The notes under the pieces were generated by a model. It did not search any database, was not told the DNA's origin, and saw nothing but the letters and a program-made list of their open reading frames with translations. From the NCBI GenBank assembly GCA_039815145.1, contig JBCBZW010000049.1:1-33870 (forward strand): a stretch of 33,870 nucleotides of DNA. Reading direction: 5' to 3'. Within the stretch, counting starts at the first letter, position 1; each line of letters opens with the position of its first letter. The DNA is from Pseudomonadota bacterium. GTDB lineage: Bacteria; Pseudomonadota; Gammaproteobacteria; Steroidobacterales; JBCBZW01. The position numbers and the translations under genes are program-made. This document shows, piece by piece, positions 24,254-33,387 of the stretch.

Positions 24254-25809
24254 TGAGCACCCACAAAGGCCCGAGCAACGGCGCAGACGACCGCACGCCA
24301 GGTACCACCCGATTGGCGGCCGCCGGGGTACTCACCTCGGATAGCGACACTGGCGCCACGCACGGAGCTGACGGTCAGCGCCAGCCCGGCCACGGCGGTC
24401 GGCGCCTGTTCGTTCTCGACACCAACGTGCTCATCCACGATCCCACGGCCATGTACCGCTTTCAGGAGCACGACGTGCACCTGCCGATGGTGGTGCTCGA
24501 AGAGCTGGACGTGCTGAAGAAGGGGATGTCCGAGCCCGCCCGCAACGCGCGCCAGGCCAGCCGCTTCCTCGACCGCATCATGCAGGGCGTGGAGCCCTCG
24601 GGGATCGCTCAGGGGCTCGAACTGCCGGGTTTGATGCCCGACGACGTCGATGGCCAGGACGAGCAGAGCGCCGCCAACGCGCCCGGTCGACTCTACTTTC
24701 AGACCCAGACCTTCGAGTTCTCTTTGCCGAACGGCCTCCCTGGTTCCACCCCCGACAACGCCATCCTGGCCGCCACCCTGGCACTGCAGGAGAAGCACCC
24801 GGAGGTGTCGATCACCCTGGTGTCCAAGGACATCAACCTGCGCATCAAGGCCTCCATTCTCGGGGTGCACGCCGAGGACTACTACAACGACCGCACGCTC
24901 ACCGACACAGATGTGCTGTACACCGGGAGCGAAGCGCTCGATGAGGACTTCTGGGATCAGCACGGCGAGAACATGGAGTCCTGGCAGGAAGGGCTGAAAG
25001 CGCTCTACCGCATCCACGGCCCGCGCGTGCAGTCCTGGCATCCGTCCCAGTTCGTCCACGGCGAGGGGGACCTTCACTTCGAGGCCATCGTGCGCGAGCG
25101 CGACGGGGATACGGCCGTGCTCGAGCAGGTACGCGACTTCCGCAGCGAGCACAACGCCGTGTGGGGCATCCAGGCGCGCAACCGCGAGCAGAACTTCGCC
25201 CTCAACCTGCTGATGCACGACGACGTGGACATGGTGACCATCGTCGGCTCCGCCGGCACGGGCAAGACGCTCCTGGCGCTCGCCGCCGGCCTTGCCCAGA
25301 CCCTCGACAAGGGTGCCTACAACGAGATCATCATGACCCGGGTCACCGTGCCCCTGGGCGAGGACATCGGCTTCCTGCCCGGCACGGAAGAGGAGAAGAT
25401 GGAGCCCTGGATGGGCGCCCTCATGGACAACCTCGAGGTGCTGGCGCAGACCGAAGAGGGCGACGGCTGGGGCCGGCAGGCCACCAACGATCTGATCCGC
25501 CGCCGGATCAAGATCCGCTCCCTGAACTTCATGCGCGGGCGTACCTTCCTCAACCGCTACATCATCGTGGACGAGGCGCAGAACCTCACCTCCAAGCAGA
25601 TGAAGGCCCTGATCACCCGCGCCGGCCCCGGCACCAAGCTCGTGTGCCTGGGCAACGTGGAACAGATCGACACGCCCTACCTCACGGAGACCACCTCGGG
25701 CCTCACCTACGTGGTGAATCGCTTCCGCAGCTGGGCCCATTCCGGCCACATCACCCTGCTTCGCGGCGAACGCTCACGCCTGGCCCACTACGCCTCGGAC
25801 ATTTTGTAA
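24253..25809 (+). CDS. PIN domain-containing PhoH family ATPase
   Basis: A 518-residue fusion of an N-terminal PIN nuclease-like domain and a C-terminal PhoH ATPase (PhoH2/YlaK arrangement). After a low-complexity N-terminal tail (1-48) the PIN domain shows LFVLDTNVLIHDP and VVLEELDVLKKG, then TPDNAILAATL and LVSKDINLRIKA with its acidic residues. The PhoH part carries Walker A GSAGTGKT (332-339), TRVTVPLGEDIGFLPG, and Walker B YIIVDEAQ (436-443). Related PhoH2 proteins have RNA helicase/RNase activity. The start overlaps gcvR's stop. A ribonuclease role is from family knowledge; targets are unknown. Confidence 0.9.
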   Translation: MSTHKGPSNGADDRTPGTTRLAAAGVLTSDSDTGATHGADGQRQPGHGGRRLFVLDTNVLIHDPTAMYRFQEHDVHLPMVVLEELDVLKKGMSEPARNARQASRFLDRIMQGVEPSGIAQGLELPGLMPDDVDGQDEQSAANAPGRLYFQTQTFEFSLPNGLPGSTPDNAILAATLALQEKHPEVSITLVSKDINLRIKASILGVHAEDYYNDRTLTDTDVLYTGSEALDEDFWDQHGENMESWQEGLKALYRIHGPRVQSWHPSQFVHGEGDLHFEAIVRERDGDTAVLEQVRDFRSEHNAVWGIQARNREQNFALNLLMHDDVDMVTIVGSAGTGKTLLALAAGLAQTLDKGAYNEIIMTRVTVPLGEDIGFLPGTEEEKMEPWMGALMDNLEVLAQTEEGDGWGRQATNDLIRRRIKIRSLNFMRGRTFLNRYIIVDEAQNLTSKQMKALITRAGPGTKLVCLGNVEQIDTPYLTETTSGLTYVVNRFRSWAHSGHITLLRGERSRLAHYASDIL

Positions 25810-25866
25810 CCCGCGGGCTCGGGCTGGCGAGGGAACCTCGCCGCCCACCCGACGGTCGGATCTGGC

Positions 25867-27399
25867 ATGTCACGTCTCGTCGCATCGTTCACCGCGTTCA
25901 CCCGCCGCCTCAGCCAGGCCGCGGTGGTGGTGCTCGGCCTGCTGCCGCTGCTGGTCAGCACGCCGGTGGCCGCCCAGCCGATGCCGAAGAGCGAGTTGCC
26001 CGACATCGGCGCGCCCTGGGACACCACCCTGTCGCGGGCTCAGGCCTACCAGTTCGGCCGCATGATCATGCGCCAGCTGCGGGACGCCGATCAGGTCCTC
26101 GAGGACCCCGAACTCACCCAGTACGTGCAGTCCCTCGGCCACAAGCTGTCGAGCCGCGCCAGCGACGGTGAGGACAAGTTCGAGTTCTTCGTGGTCAAGG
26201 ACGGCGCCATCAACGCCTTTGCTCTGCCCGGTGGCTTCATCGGCGTCAACGCCGGCCTCATCGACGCCACACAGACAGAGAGCGAGCTGGCGGGCGTGCT
26301 CGCCCACGAGGTCGCCCACGTCACCCAGGACCACATCGCCCGGCGCATCCACGCGCAGGGGCAGAACGGCCTCGTCACCGGCGCCGCCTTGCTGGCGGCG
26401 GTGTTGCTCGGCGCCATGGCCGGGGTGGACGGCGATGCGATCGCCGCGGCCGCCTCGGTGACCCAGGGCGTCGCCGCCCAGCAGGCGATCAACTTCACCC
26501 GAAGCAACGAGTACGAAGCGGATCGGGTGGGTATCGGCATCCTGGCGGACGCGGGCTTCGACCCGCAGGGCATGCCGAACTTCTTCGAGACCTTGGGCAA
26601 GCGCTCGGGCATCCGCGGGACACAGATTCCCGAGTTCCTGCGCACCCACCCCCTCGAGGCCAACCGCGTGGCCGAGTCGCGCAACCGCGCCGCTGAGTAC
26701 GACGAGGTGGAACCGCCCGAGGACACCCTCGACTACGACCTCGCCAAGGTGCGTGTGCGCGCCCTGCTCGCCGACACGCGCACGGAAGCTGTGCGCTACT
26801 TCGAGGACCATGCGCCCGACGGCATCCTCGAGGCCGACATCCCCACCCGCTACGGCTACGCCATCTCCCTGCTGGCGGCGGACCAACCCGGCCGCGCAGA
26901 GCCCTTCTTCCGCGCCCTCGTCAACCAGGTCGGTTACGTCACCGCCTTCCACTCGGGGCTCGCCGAGTCGCTGATCGCCAAGGGCGAGGTGCAGGATGGC
27001 CTCGAGGTGTACGAGGTGGCGCTGCGCCTGTTCCCTCGCAACATTCCGCTCACCGTGCGCTACTCCCGGGCCCTGATGAACCACGGCCACGCGGACCAGG
27101 CCCACACGTTGATGCTCGACCTGCTCAACAACATCAACTACACGGCCGAACAGCTGCGCTTGATCGCCCTAGCGGCGAGCGAGGCCGGCGATGAGGGCGA
27201 CGCCCACTACTACATGTCCGAGTTTCACGTGGTCAACGGCGATCTTTACCAGGCCATCGACCAGCTGAAGCTGGCGCAGGAAGCGCCTGATCTCAAGCCG
27301 GTGCAGCGCGAGCGCTTTTCCGCCCGCATCGAGGAGATCGAGAAGGTGCTGCCGCGAGATCGCCGTGGGCGGATCAAGCCGCGCCCGAAGGACCAATGA
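25867..27399 (+). CDS. bepA: M48 family periplasmic metalloprotease, BepA-type
   Basis: A 510-residue exported zinc protease with C-terminal TPR repeats. A signal peptide covers about residues 1-37 (VVVLGLLPLLVSTPVAAQ). The M48 domain has the active site HEVAH (His147, Glu148, His151) and third ligand Glu217 in NEYEADRVG, with INAFALPGGFIGVNAGL and the FLRTHPLEANRVAESRNRA segment. Residues about 290-490 are helical TPR-like repeats. In E. coli BepA assembles or degrades LptD and works with the BAM complex. Placement near dapA and its BamC-like lipoprotein is consistent with an envelope-assembly neighbourhood. The ribosome site is weak. Confidence 0.9.
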   Translation: MSRLVASFTAFTRRLSQAAVVVLGLLPLLVSTPVAAQPMPKSELPDIGAPWDTTLSRAQAYQFGRMIMRQLRDADQVLEDPELTQYVQSLGHKLSSRASDGEDKFEFFVVKDGAINAFALPGGFIGVNAGLIDATQTESELAGVLAHEVAHVTQDHIARRIHAQGQNGLVTGAALLAAVLLGAMAGVDGDAIAAAASVTQGVAAQQAINFTRSNEYEADRVGIGILADAGFDPQGMPNFFETLGKRSGIRGTQIPEFLRTHPLEANRVAESRNRAAEYDEVEPPEDTLDYDLAKVRVRALLADTRTEAVRYFEDHAPDGILEADIPTRYGYAISLLAADQPGRAEPFFRALVNQVGYVTAFHSGLAESLIAKGEVQDGLEVYEVALRLFPRNIPLTVRYSRALMNHGHADQAHTLMLDLLNNINYTAEQLRLIALAASEAGDEGDAHYYMSEFHVVNGDLYQAIDQLKLAQEAPDLKPVQRERFSARIEEIEKVLPRDRRGRIKPRPKDQ

Positions 27400-28394
27400 T
27401 CGCCACTCGCGCGATGCGCCTGGGACTCGTCTCCGGCTGGCTCACCATGGGCCTAGCGTGCCTGCTAACCTGGACGCACAGCTTCGCTGATGACGCTACG
27501 CCGCGGGTCTCCGCCGGCACGCTGGACACCCTCCCCGCCTTCGAGGCATTGCACGTGCCCGAACGAACCGTGCGGATCTGGTTACCGCCCGACTACCCCG
27601 AGGCGGTACCCTACGATGTGGTGTACATGCACGACGGGCAGATGCTGTTCGATGCGGGCACTACCTGGAACAAGCAGGAATGGGGCGTGGACGAGACGGC
27701 CGCGGCCCTGATCGCGAGCGGCGAGACCCGTCCCTTCATCGTCGTGGCCATCGACAACGGAGGCAGCCGTCGCCACACGGAGTACTTTCCGGAGCGCCCA
27801 TGGCGTGCCCTGCCCGCCGAGACCCGTCGCGCGTACCTCACCCTCGAGTACCCACCGGGCGTTGGCCTGTTTGCGAGCGGGGTGGCCTCCGATGCGTACC
27901 TGACGTTCATCGTGACGCAGCTGAAGCCTCACGTGGATGCCCATTACGACGTCGCCACCGCACCCGAGCACACCTTTCTCCTCGGCTCGAGCATGGGGGG
28001 ATTGATCTCCCTTTACGGGTTGCTCGAGTACCCCGATGTCTTCGGCGGCGCCGCCTGCCTTTCGACCCACTGGCTCGGCACCTTCGAGGCCACCGACAAC
28101 CCGGTCCCTGCGCTGTTCGCGCGCTACCTTCGCGATCACCTGCCCGCGCCTGGTGCCCATCGGCTCTACTTCGACCATGGCGACCAAGGGCTGGATGCCC
28201 AGTACCCACAGCACCAGGAAGCCATCGACGAGATCATGCGTGGGGCGGGCTACGACGATGACCACTGGATCACCCGCAGCTTCCCGGGCGAAGACCACAG
28301 CGAGAACGCCTGGAACCGGCGCTTGAGCACCCCACTCGTGTTTCTGCTCGGCCGCGCCTCGACCCAACCCTCACGGACGACAAACGCTCCCTAG
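27396..28394 (+). CDS. Alpha/beta-hydrolase, putative esterase (COG2819-like), exported
   Basis: A 332-residue enzyme with a signal peptide (about residues 1-31) and an esterase-D/enterochelin-esterase-like fold. Seen are TVRIWLPPDYPEAVPYDVVYMHDGQ, a WGVDETAAALI strand-helix, FIVVAIDNG, the nucleophile elbow GSSMGG with Ser199, an Asp candidate in YFDHGDQGLDAQ and a His in GEDHSENAW. The substrate is unknown; relatives hydrolyse acyl or siderophore esters. ATG 27396 overlaps the bepA stop as ATGA, indicating coupling. A later in-frame ATG (27414) would still leave a signal peptide. Confidence 0.82.
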   Translation: MIATRAMRLGLVSGWLTMGLACLLTWTHSFADDATPRVSAGTLDTLPAFEALHVPERTVRIWLPPDYPEAVPYDVVYMHDGQMLFDAGTTWNKQEWGVDETAAALIASGETRPFIVVAIDNGGSRRHTEYFPERPWRALPAETRRAYLTLEYPPGVGLFASGVASDAYLTFIVTQLKPHVDAHYDVATAPEHTFLLGSSMGGLISLYGLLEYPDVFGGAACLSTHWLGTFEATDNPVPALFARYLRDHLPAPGAHRLYFDHGDQGLDAQYPQHQEAIDEIMRGAGYDDDHWITRSFPGEDHSENAWNRRLSTPLVFLLGRASTQPSRTTNAP

Positions 28395-28518
28395 GCCACA
28401 GCCGCTGCTGCATCCCTTGCCCCAAGAGTTGCCGTCTGCACGCGGCATTCCTCTACACTCAGCCTGACCGAGGCCGGCCGATATGAGCCGTCGCCCGCAA
28501 CAAGAAGACGGGGGATCT

Positions 28519-28926
28519 ATGGGAAGCGACGACAGGCACGCAGGAAACGCATTGCTCCTGCGGGGAGCTACCTTCAACTTTCTGGTGGCCTTGGCCATCG
28601 CCTGGCTCCTGATGCTCACCCGCGTGACGCCGATCCCCGCCTTGCTGGAGGTGTTTCGGGACACGGACAAGCTCCTCTCATCACACCTCGACTTCCTCAT
28701 CATGGGCGCGATGATCCTCGGCTTCTACGGCGCGCGGATACCGCTGCCCGGACACGTGCGGTGGGCGATGGTGATCGGCGCCGTCACCAACTCGTCGCTG
28801 TTCCTGCTGAGCGCCATGGAGATGCGACCACCGTTCGGACTGGTGGCGGTCTACGGCAGCGTCAGCCTCACCACCTACGGCTTCGGCATGGCATCGATCC
28901 TGGTCTTCCGCGCCTCCCTTCGGTGA
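28519..28926 (+). CDS. Small integral membrane protein of unknown function
   Basis: A 135-residue protein with four predicted transmembrane helices (near residues 15-35, 58-75, 82-102 and 108-130) and no recognised domain. ATG 28519 is chosen because GGGGGA stands 4 nt upstream; ATG 28483 is an alternative adding 12 residues. The stop overlaps the GTG of the next gene (GTGA), so it is coupled with the cytochrome b561 and may work in the same membrane redox unit (inference). Confidence 0.65.
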   Translation: MGSDDRHAGNALLLRGATFNFLVALAIAWLLMLTRVTPIPALLEVFRDTDKLLSSHLDFLIMGAMILGFYGARIPLPGHVRWAMVIGAVTNSSLFLLSAMEMRPPFGLVAVYGSVSLTTYGFGMASILVFRASLR

Positions 28927-29438
28927 GCAAGCACCCCTATCGCGTGCGCAGCCGGCTGCTGCACTGGGCGGCGGCCGCCCTGGTGCTGGTGACGGTGATC
29001 TCGTCGGGGCAGTTCGGCGCGGAATCGGCGGACCAGTCAGCGTCCCAGCTCGCCACCCACCTCTCCTTCGGGCTGACCCTGCTGCTCCTCATGGTGGTGC
29101 GCGTGTGGTGGCGAACGCGCACGCTCGATCCCCTGGACGCCTACACCCTGCCGACGCCGCAGAAGGTGATCGCGCGCGGCTTGCACTTCACGCTCTACGT
29201 GCTGCTGATCGCGCAGTGCCTGCTCGGGTTGGCATTGAGCACCCTTGGAGAGGGCGGCTCGTTCTTCGGCGTGATCACCCTGCCGTCCATCGACTTCGCC
29301 GCCGACCCACCGGGGTGGATCAGCGAGGGGCACGAGGCGCTGTCGAACCTCCTACTGATTCTCATCGGCCTGCACATCCTGGCCGCGGTCGGGCATCTGC
29401 TCTTCGGCGTGTTACCGGAGAATGAGGTCTCGCGCTAG
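28923..29438 (+). CDS. Cytochrome b561 / b(di-heme) membrane protein
   Basis: A 171-residue four-helix cytochrome b of the prokaryotic b561 (CybB-like) family. Candidate haem ligands are the His of SRLLHWAAA in helix 1, ATHLSFGLTLLLL in helix 2, and the His residues of the last helix region (LIGLHILAAVGHLLFG). RLLHW and LHxxxxVGHL patterns are characteristic. It would pass electrons within the inner membrane, possibly to or from ubiquinone. The GTG start overlaps the preceding stop by GTGA. Its stop shares CTAG with the stop of the convergent gene. Confidence 0.85.
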   Translation: MSKHPYRVRSRLLHWAAAALVLVTVISSGQFGAESADQSASQLATHLSFGLTLLLLMVVRVWWRTRTLDPLDAYTLPTPQKVIARGLHFTLYVLLIAQCLLGLALSTLGEGGSFFGVITLPSIDFAADPPGWISEGHEALSNLLLILIGLHILAAVGHLLFGVLPENEVSR

Positions 29439-29779
29439 CGGAGCATGCGCCGGAACAGCAGTTGCAGGGCCAGGAGCAACACCGTCAGCACCGCGCCCAC
29501 GCTGCTGAGCGGCGAGAGCAGCTCCTGCCCCACGCCGCCCTGGGCGTCGAACAGGGGCGCCAGCAACGCGTCGGTGAGCAGCTCCAGCGGGTCCTGCAGA
29601 GGCACCGCCAGCAGGGCGAGCACCACGCCCACGGTGATCCGCGCCACGAGTCGCCAGCGCTGGTGGCGCCGCAGCTTGCGCATGACCTGGGCCACGAAGG
29701 CCTCGTCCACCACCGGCGCCGGCGGTTGACGTTCGAACAGGGCGAGCAGCTCGGGATCGAGATCGTCACGCATCTTCAT
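29435..29779 (-). CDS. Small membrane protein, putative anti-sigma partner
   Basis: A 114-residue protein. The N-terminal 45 residues are charged and helical (DPELLALFERQPPAPVVDEAFV, then VMRKLRRHQRWR), followed by two hydrophobic segments (about 46-63 and 93-110). The pattern resembles short proteins that follow ECF sigma genes. There is no HxxxCxxC zinc motif, so it is not a classical ZAS anti-sigma factor. Its start overlaps the sigma gene by 14 nt (or 8 if ATG 29773 is used), which argues for a stoichiometric partner. Its stop lies on the same CTAG as the cytochrome gene stop. Anti-sigma function is inferred from context only. Confidence 0.65.
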   Translation of the reverse strand: MKMRDDLDPELLALFERQPPAPVVDEAFVAQVMRKLRRHQRWRLVARITVGVVLALLAVPLQDPLELLTDALLAPLFDAQGGVGQELLSPLSSVGAVLTVLLLALQLLFRRMLR

Positions 29780-30332
29780 AGGCCAACAGTTGTTGTCGTA
29801 ACTTCTGGGTACCCCGGCGCACGTGGGATTTCACCGTGCCCAGAGGCAACTTGGTCAGCTCCACGATCTCCTCGTGGGTGAAGCCCTCGTGGTAGGCGAG
29901 CACCACGCACAGACGCACCGGGGCAGGCAAGGTGTTGAGCGCTGCATCGAGGTCGCCGGCGATCATCGCTGCGCCCGACGAGTCCGCCGTGCTCGGCGTC
30001 TCGGCCGCGGTGCCGTCCTCGGCCACGGGATCCGCGTCCGCGAGGGGATCGAGGCGGCGCATGCGCCCCAGCCAAGCGTTCAGGCCCAGGCGCTTCAACC
30101 AGGGGCCGAAGCGCTCGGGGTCGCGTAGCTGGCGCAGCTTCTTCCAGGCTTGCAGGAAGGTCTGCTGGGCGAGGTCGTCGGCGAGCGCCGGGTCGCCGCA
30201 GCAGCGCCGCAGGAGCGTGCGCAACCAGCTCTGGCGCCGTCGGACCAGCTCCTCGAACGCCTCGCGATCGCCGGTACGCGCTAGGGCCACGACCAGTGCC
30301 TCCTGGCCCTGGGTGTAATCGGGTGATCGCAC
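29766..30332 (-). CDS. ECF-type RNA polymerase sigma factor
   Basis: A 188-residue sigma-70 family protein with region 2 (EAFEELVRRRQSWLRTLL, ADDLAQQTFLQAWKKLRQL, FGPWLKRLGLNAWLGRMRR) and region 4 (LNTLPAPVRLCVVLAYHEGF, HEEIVELTKLPLGTVKSHVRRG), separated by an acidic linker (DADPVAEDGTAAETP). This is the size and layout of extracytoplasmic function sigma factors. It lacks regions 1 and 3. The GTG at 30332 is the first start in frame; no clear ribosome site is visible. The membrane-protein gene overlapping its 3' end may control it, and the DUF6249-like gene lies 21 bp upstream on the same strand. Confidence 0.88.
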   Translation of the reverse strand: MRSPDYTQGQEALVVALARTGDREAFEELVRRRQSWLRTLLRRCCGDPALADDLAQQTFLQAWKKLRQLRDPERFGPWLKRLGLNAWLGRMRRLDPLADADPVAEDGTAAETPSTADSSGAAMIAGDLDAALNTLPAPVRLCVVLAYHEGFTHEEIVELTKLPLGTVKSHVRRGTQKLRQQLLAYEDA

Positions 30333-30353
30333 GAAGTTGTCGACCCGCCCGAT

Positions 30354-30833
30354 CTATTCACCGAGGTCCTGCCGCGGTGGCGGCGCACTGTCCCCCGTGC
30401 TCTCCTCGCTGCGCCCGGGAAGCACGATGTCATCGGGCGCCGCCGGCTGCGTAGCTTCCACCTCGGCGGAGTAGTTGGCTGCCACGGAGATGCCCATGCT
30501 CAACAGGCCGAGAAACGCGGCCACGCCCAGCAAGGCGAAGAGCACCTCGACCCCTGCCATCAACGCGAGCAGTCCGCCCAGCGCCACCAACCCGAAGGCG
30601 ATGTAGCGCAGCACGATCGCGCCCACCCGCATGTCGTGTTCCGAGCGCTGGGCCTTGCCGAGCAGGCGATCGACCGCGGCCTGGTCCACCTGCTGCCCGG
30701 AGGCGATCAAGGCTCGCAGCGTGGCGTGGCGTGTCTCTCGCTTGCGAATGTCATCCCAGATGCTGCTGACGACCGCAGCTGCGATGAACAACCAGAAGCC
30801 CAACCCCGCCAAGCCAATCACGCTGTCCGACAT
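30354..30833 (-). CDS. DUF6249-like membrane protein
   Basis: A 159-residue protein. Helix 1 (VIGLAGLGFWLFIAAAVVSSIW) is followed by a cytoplasmic segment IRKRETRHATLRALIASGQQ and QAAVDRLLGKAQ, then two TM helices (about 75-125) and a Pro/Ser/Asp-rich tail. The order TM, RKRE-x-H-xTLR-x-LIxSGQ, then helices is what I recall of the DUF6249 proteins that accompany ECF sigma genes; that family name is a recollection and less sure than the topology. GGAG lies 6 nt upstream of ATG 30833. It probably heads a three-gene unit with the sigma factor and its overlapping partner. Confidence 0.65.
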   Translation of the reverse strand: MSDSVIGLAGLGFWLFIAAAVVSSIWDDIRKRETRHATLRALIASGQQVDQAAVDRLLGKAQRSEHDMRVGAIVLRYIAFGLVALGGLLALMAGVEVLFALLGVAAFLGLLSMGISVAANYSAEVEATQPAAPDDIVLPGRSEESTGDSAPPPRQDLGE

Positions 30834-30930
30834 CTCACTCTCCTCGATTTTTGTGCCGACTATTGGGAGAGATGCGACCTCGACGCGCCCCAGATGCACC
30901 CAGGCGAAAAAAAATTTTCGGATGGGATCC

Positions 30931-31272
30931 CTACTCCTCCTCGAGCAGCGCCTTGAGCTGCGTGCGGGCCACTTCCATCATCACCAGTACCTCGCAGGGC
31001 GGAAACTGGCTGAGCAGCGAGAGGGAGCGATAGTTGGTCCACTCGGCGACGGGGTCGAACTCGTTCGCCTTGCGGAAATTTAGCTCCTTCAGCCCCACCA
31101 GACACTCCCCCTGCATTCGGGCGTCGGCGATCCGAGCGGGGGTGGTGGCCGACTGTGGATGACGCTTGGCAATCGCGGCGGAGGTGAAGTCATTGGCGTG
31201 CACTGCCGGGCAGAGGCAAGTCAGGCACACCAGTAGAAAGCCGGCCAGTGGGGGAGCGTATGAGGACTTCAT
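30931..31272 (-). CDS. Small secreted protein of unknown function
   Basis: A 113-residue protein with a signal peptide (residues 1-26, AGFLLVCLTCLCPAVHA). The mature part is about 87 residues with two Cys (GECLVGLKELN and FPPCEVLVMME), which could form one disulfide, and is mostly helical. No family recognised. GGAG lies 9 nt upstream of the ATG. Downstream, at 30904-30918, CGAAAA and TTTTCG flank a run of A/T, which may serve as a weak transcription stop. It is divergent from the SUF regulator. Confidence 0.6.
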   Translation of the reverse strand: MKSSYAPPLAGFLLVCLTCLCPAVHANDFTSAAIAKRHPQSATTPARIADARMQGECLVGLKELNFRKANEFDPVAEWTNYRSLSLLSQFPPCEVLVMMEVARTQLKALLEEE

Positions 31273-31415
31273 CGAGGCAGTCTCCGGGTTAACGCTGAGT
31301 GACGCGTTATCGTGCAACGGGAAACGCCTTTGTGCGAGCGGTGTCAGGCACGCGAAGAAGCGCCGGACTCGCGGGAGAGTCACCACGATAGCTGCCGCGG
31401 GTAAGCGGCCGTTTA

Positions 31416-31443
31416 TTGCAATACAGGACCTCTCTGGTACCAT
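31416..31443 (+). promoter_or_regulatory. Candidate promoter of the SUF operon
   Basis: TTGCAA and TACCAT with 16 bp between them lie 33 bp before the regulator's start codon. The spacer and -10 box contain an imperfect dyad (TACAGGAC to TCTGGTACC), where an Rrf2-type Fe-S regulator could act. Autoregulation is the norm for IscR and SUF regulators, but the operator here is a guess. Confidence 0.35.
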
Positions 31444-31476
31444 TTCGACTCCACCCAGCCCTCGGGAGGCGTTGCC

Positions 31477-31967
31477 ATGCTGCGCATCGGGAAACTTACG
31501 GATTACGGGACGTTGATCCTCACCCGCCTGGTGGGCGGTGAGTGCGTATCGTCGGCGGAACTCGCCGAGCAGACGCGCCTGGGTCCGGCCACGGCCGCCA
31601 AGATCCTCAAGGCCCTCGCCCACGCGGGCATCGTGAATTCGGTGCGCGGCGCCAACGGCGGCTACACCCTGGCCCGCCCGGCCACCCAGATCAGCGCTGC
31701 CCAGATCATCGACGCGCTCGAAGGTCCCGTCGCCATCACCGAGTGTGCCACCGGCGCCGGCAGCTGTGAGCTCGAAACCGTGTGCGGCGTGGGCAACGCC
31801 TGGCAGCACATCAACGTGGCCATTCGCCGCGCCCTGGACGACATCTCCCTGGCCGAGTTGGCCAACTGGCAACACGGCGCGGTGCCCGCCCTGCAGCTGG
31901 GCGCCCTCGCCCACCGCGCGACGAACGCGAACGCCACCACGTCACCTCAGAACGAGACGAGTAACGC

Positions 31968-31971
<4 letters not shown>
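31477..31971 (+). CDS. SUF system Fe-S cluster assembly regulator (Rrf2 family)
   Basis: A 164-residue Rrf2-type winged-helix repressor. The N-terminal helix-turn-helix reads [34 protein letters not shown], then the wing [16 protein letters not shown]. Three cysteines ([18 protein letters not shown]) are placed to hold a Fe-S cluster, as in IscR-like sensors. The [14 protein letters not shown] opening is typical of the SUF regulator subgroup found in Xanthomonas-like gammaproteobacteria. GGGAGG lies 9 nt before the ATG. The stop overlaps the sufB start (ATGA), so regulator and sufB are translationally coupled. Confidence 0.9.
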
Positions 31972-33326
<1,355 letters not shown>

Positions 33327-33387
33327 AGGCTTGTCAGAAGAACCTGCAGCACGTATGGGCGCTAAAGCACTGTTCAAGGCGTCTGAA

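Noticed and set aside
24169-25749. 526-residue open frame on the minus strand
   Set aside because: It is the mirror of the PhoH ATPase gene, which has intact Walker motifs.
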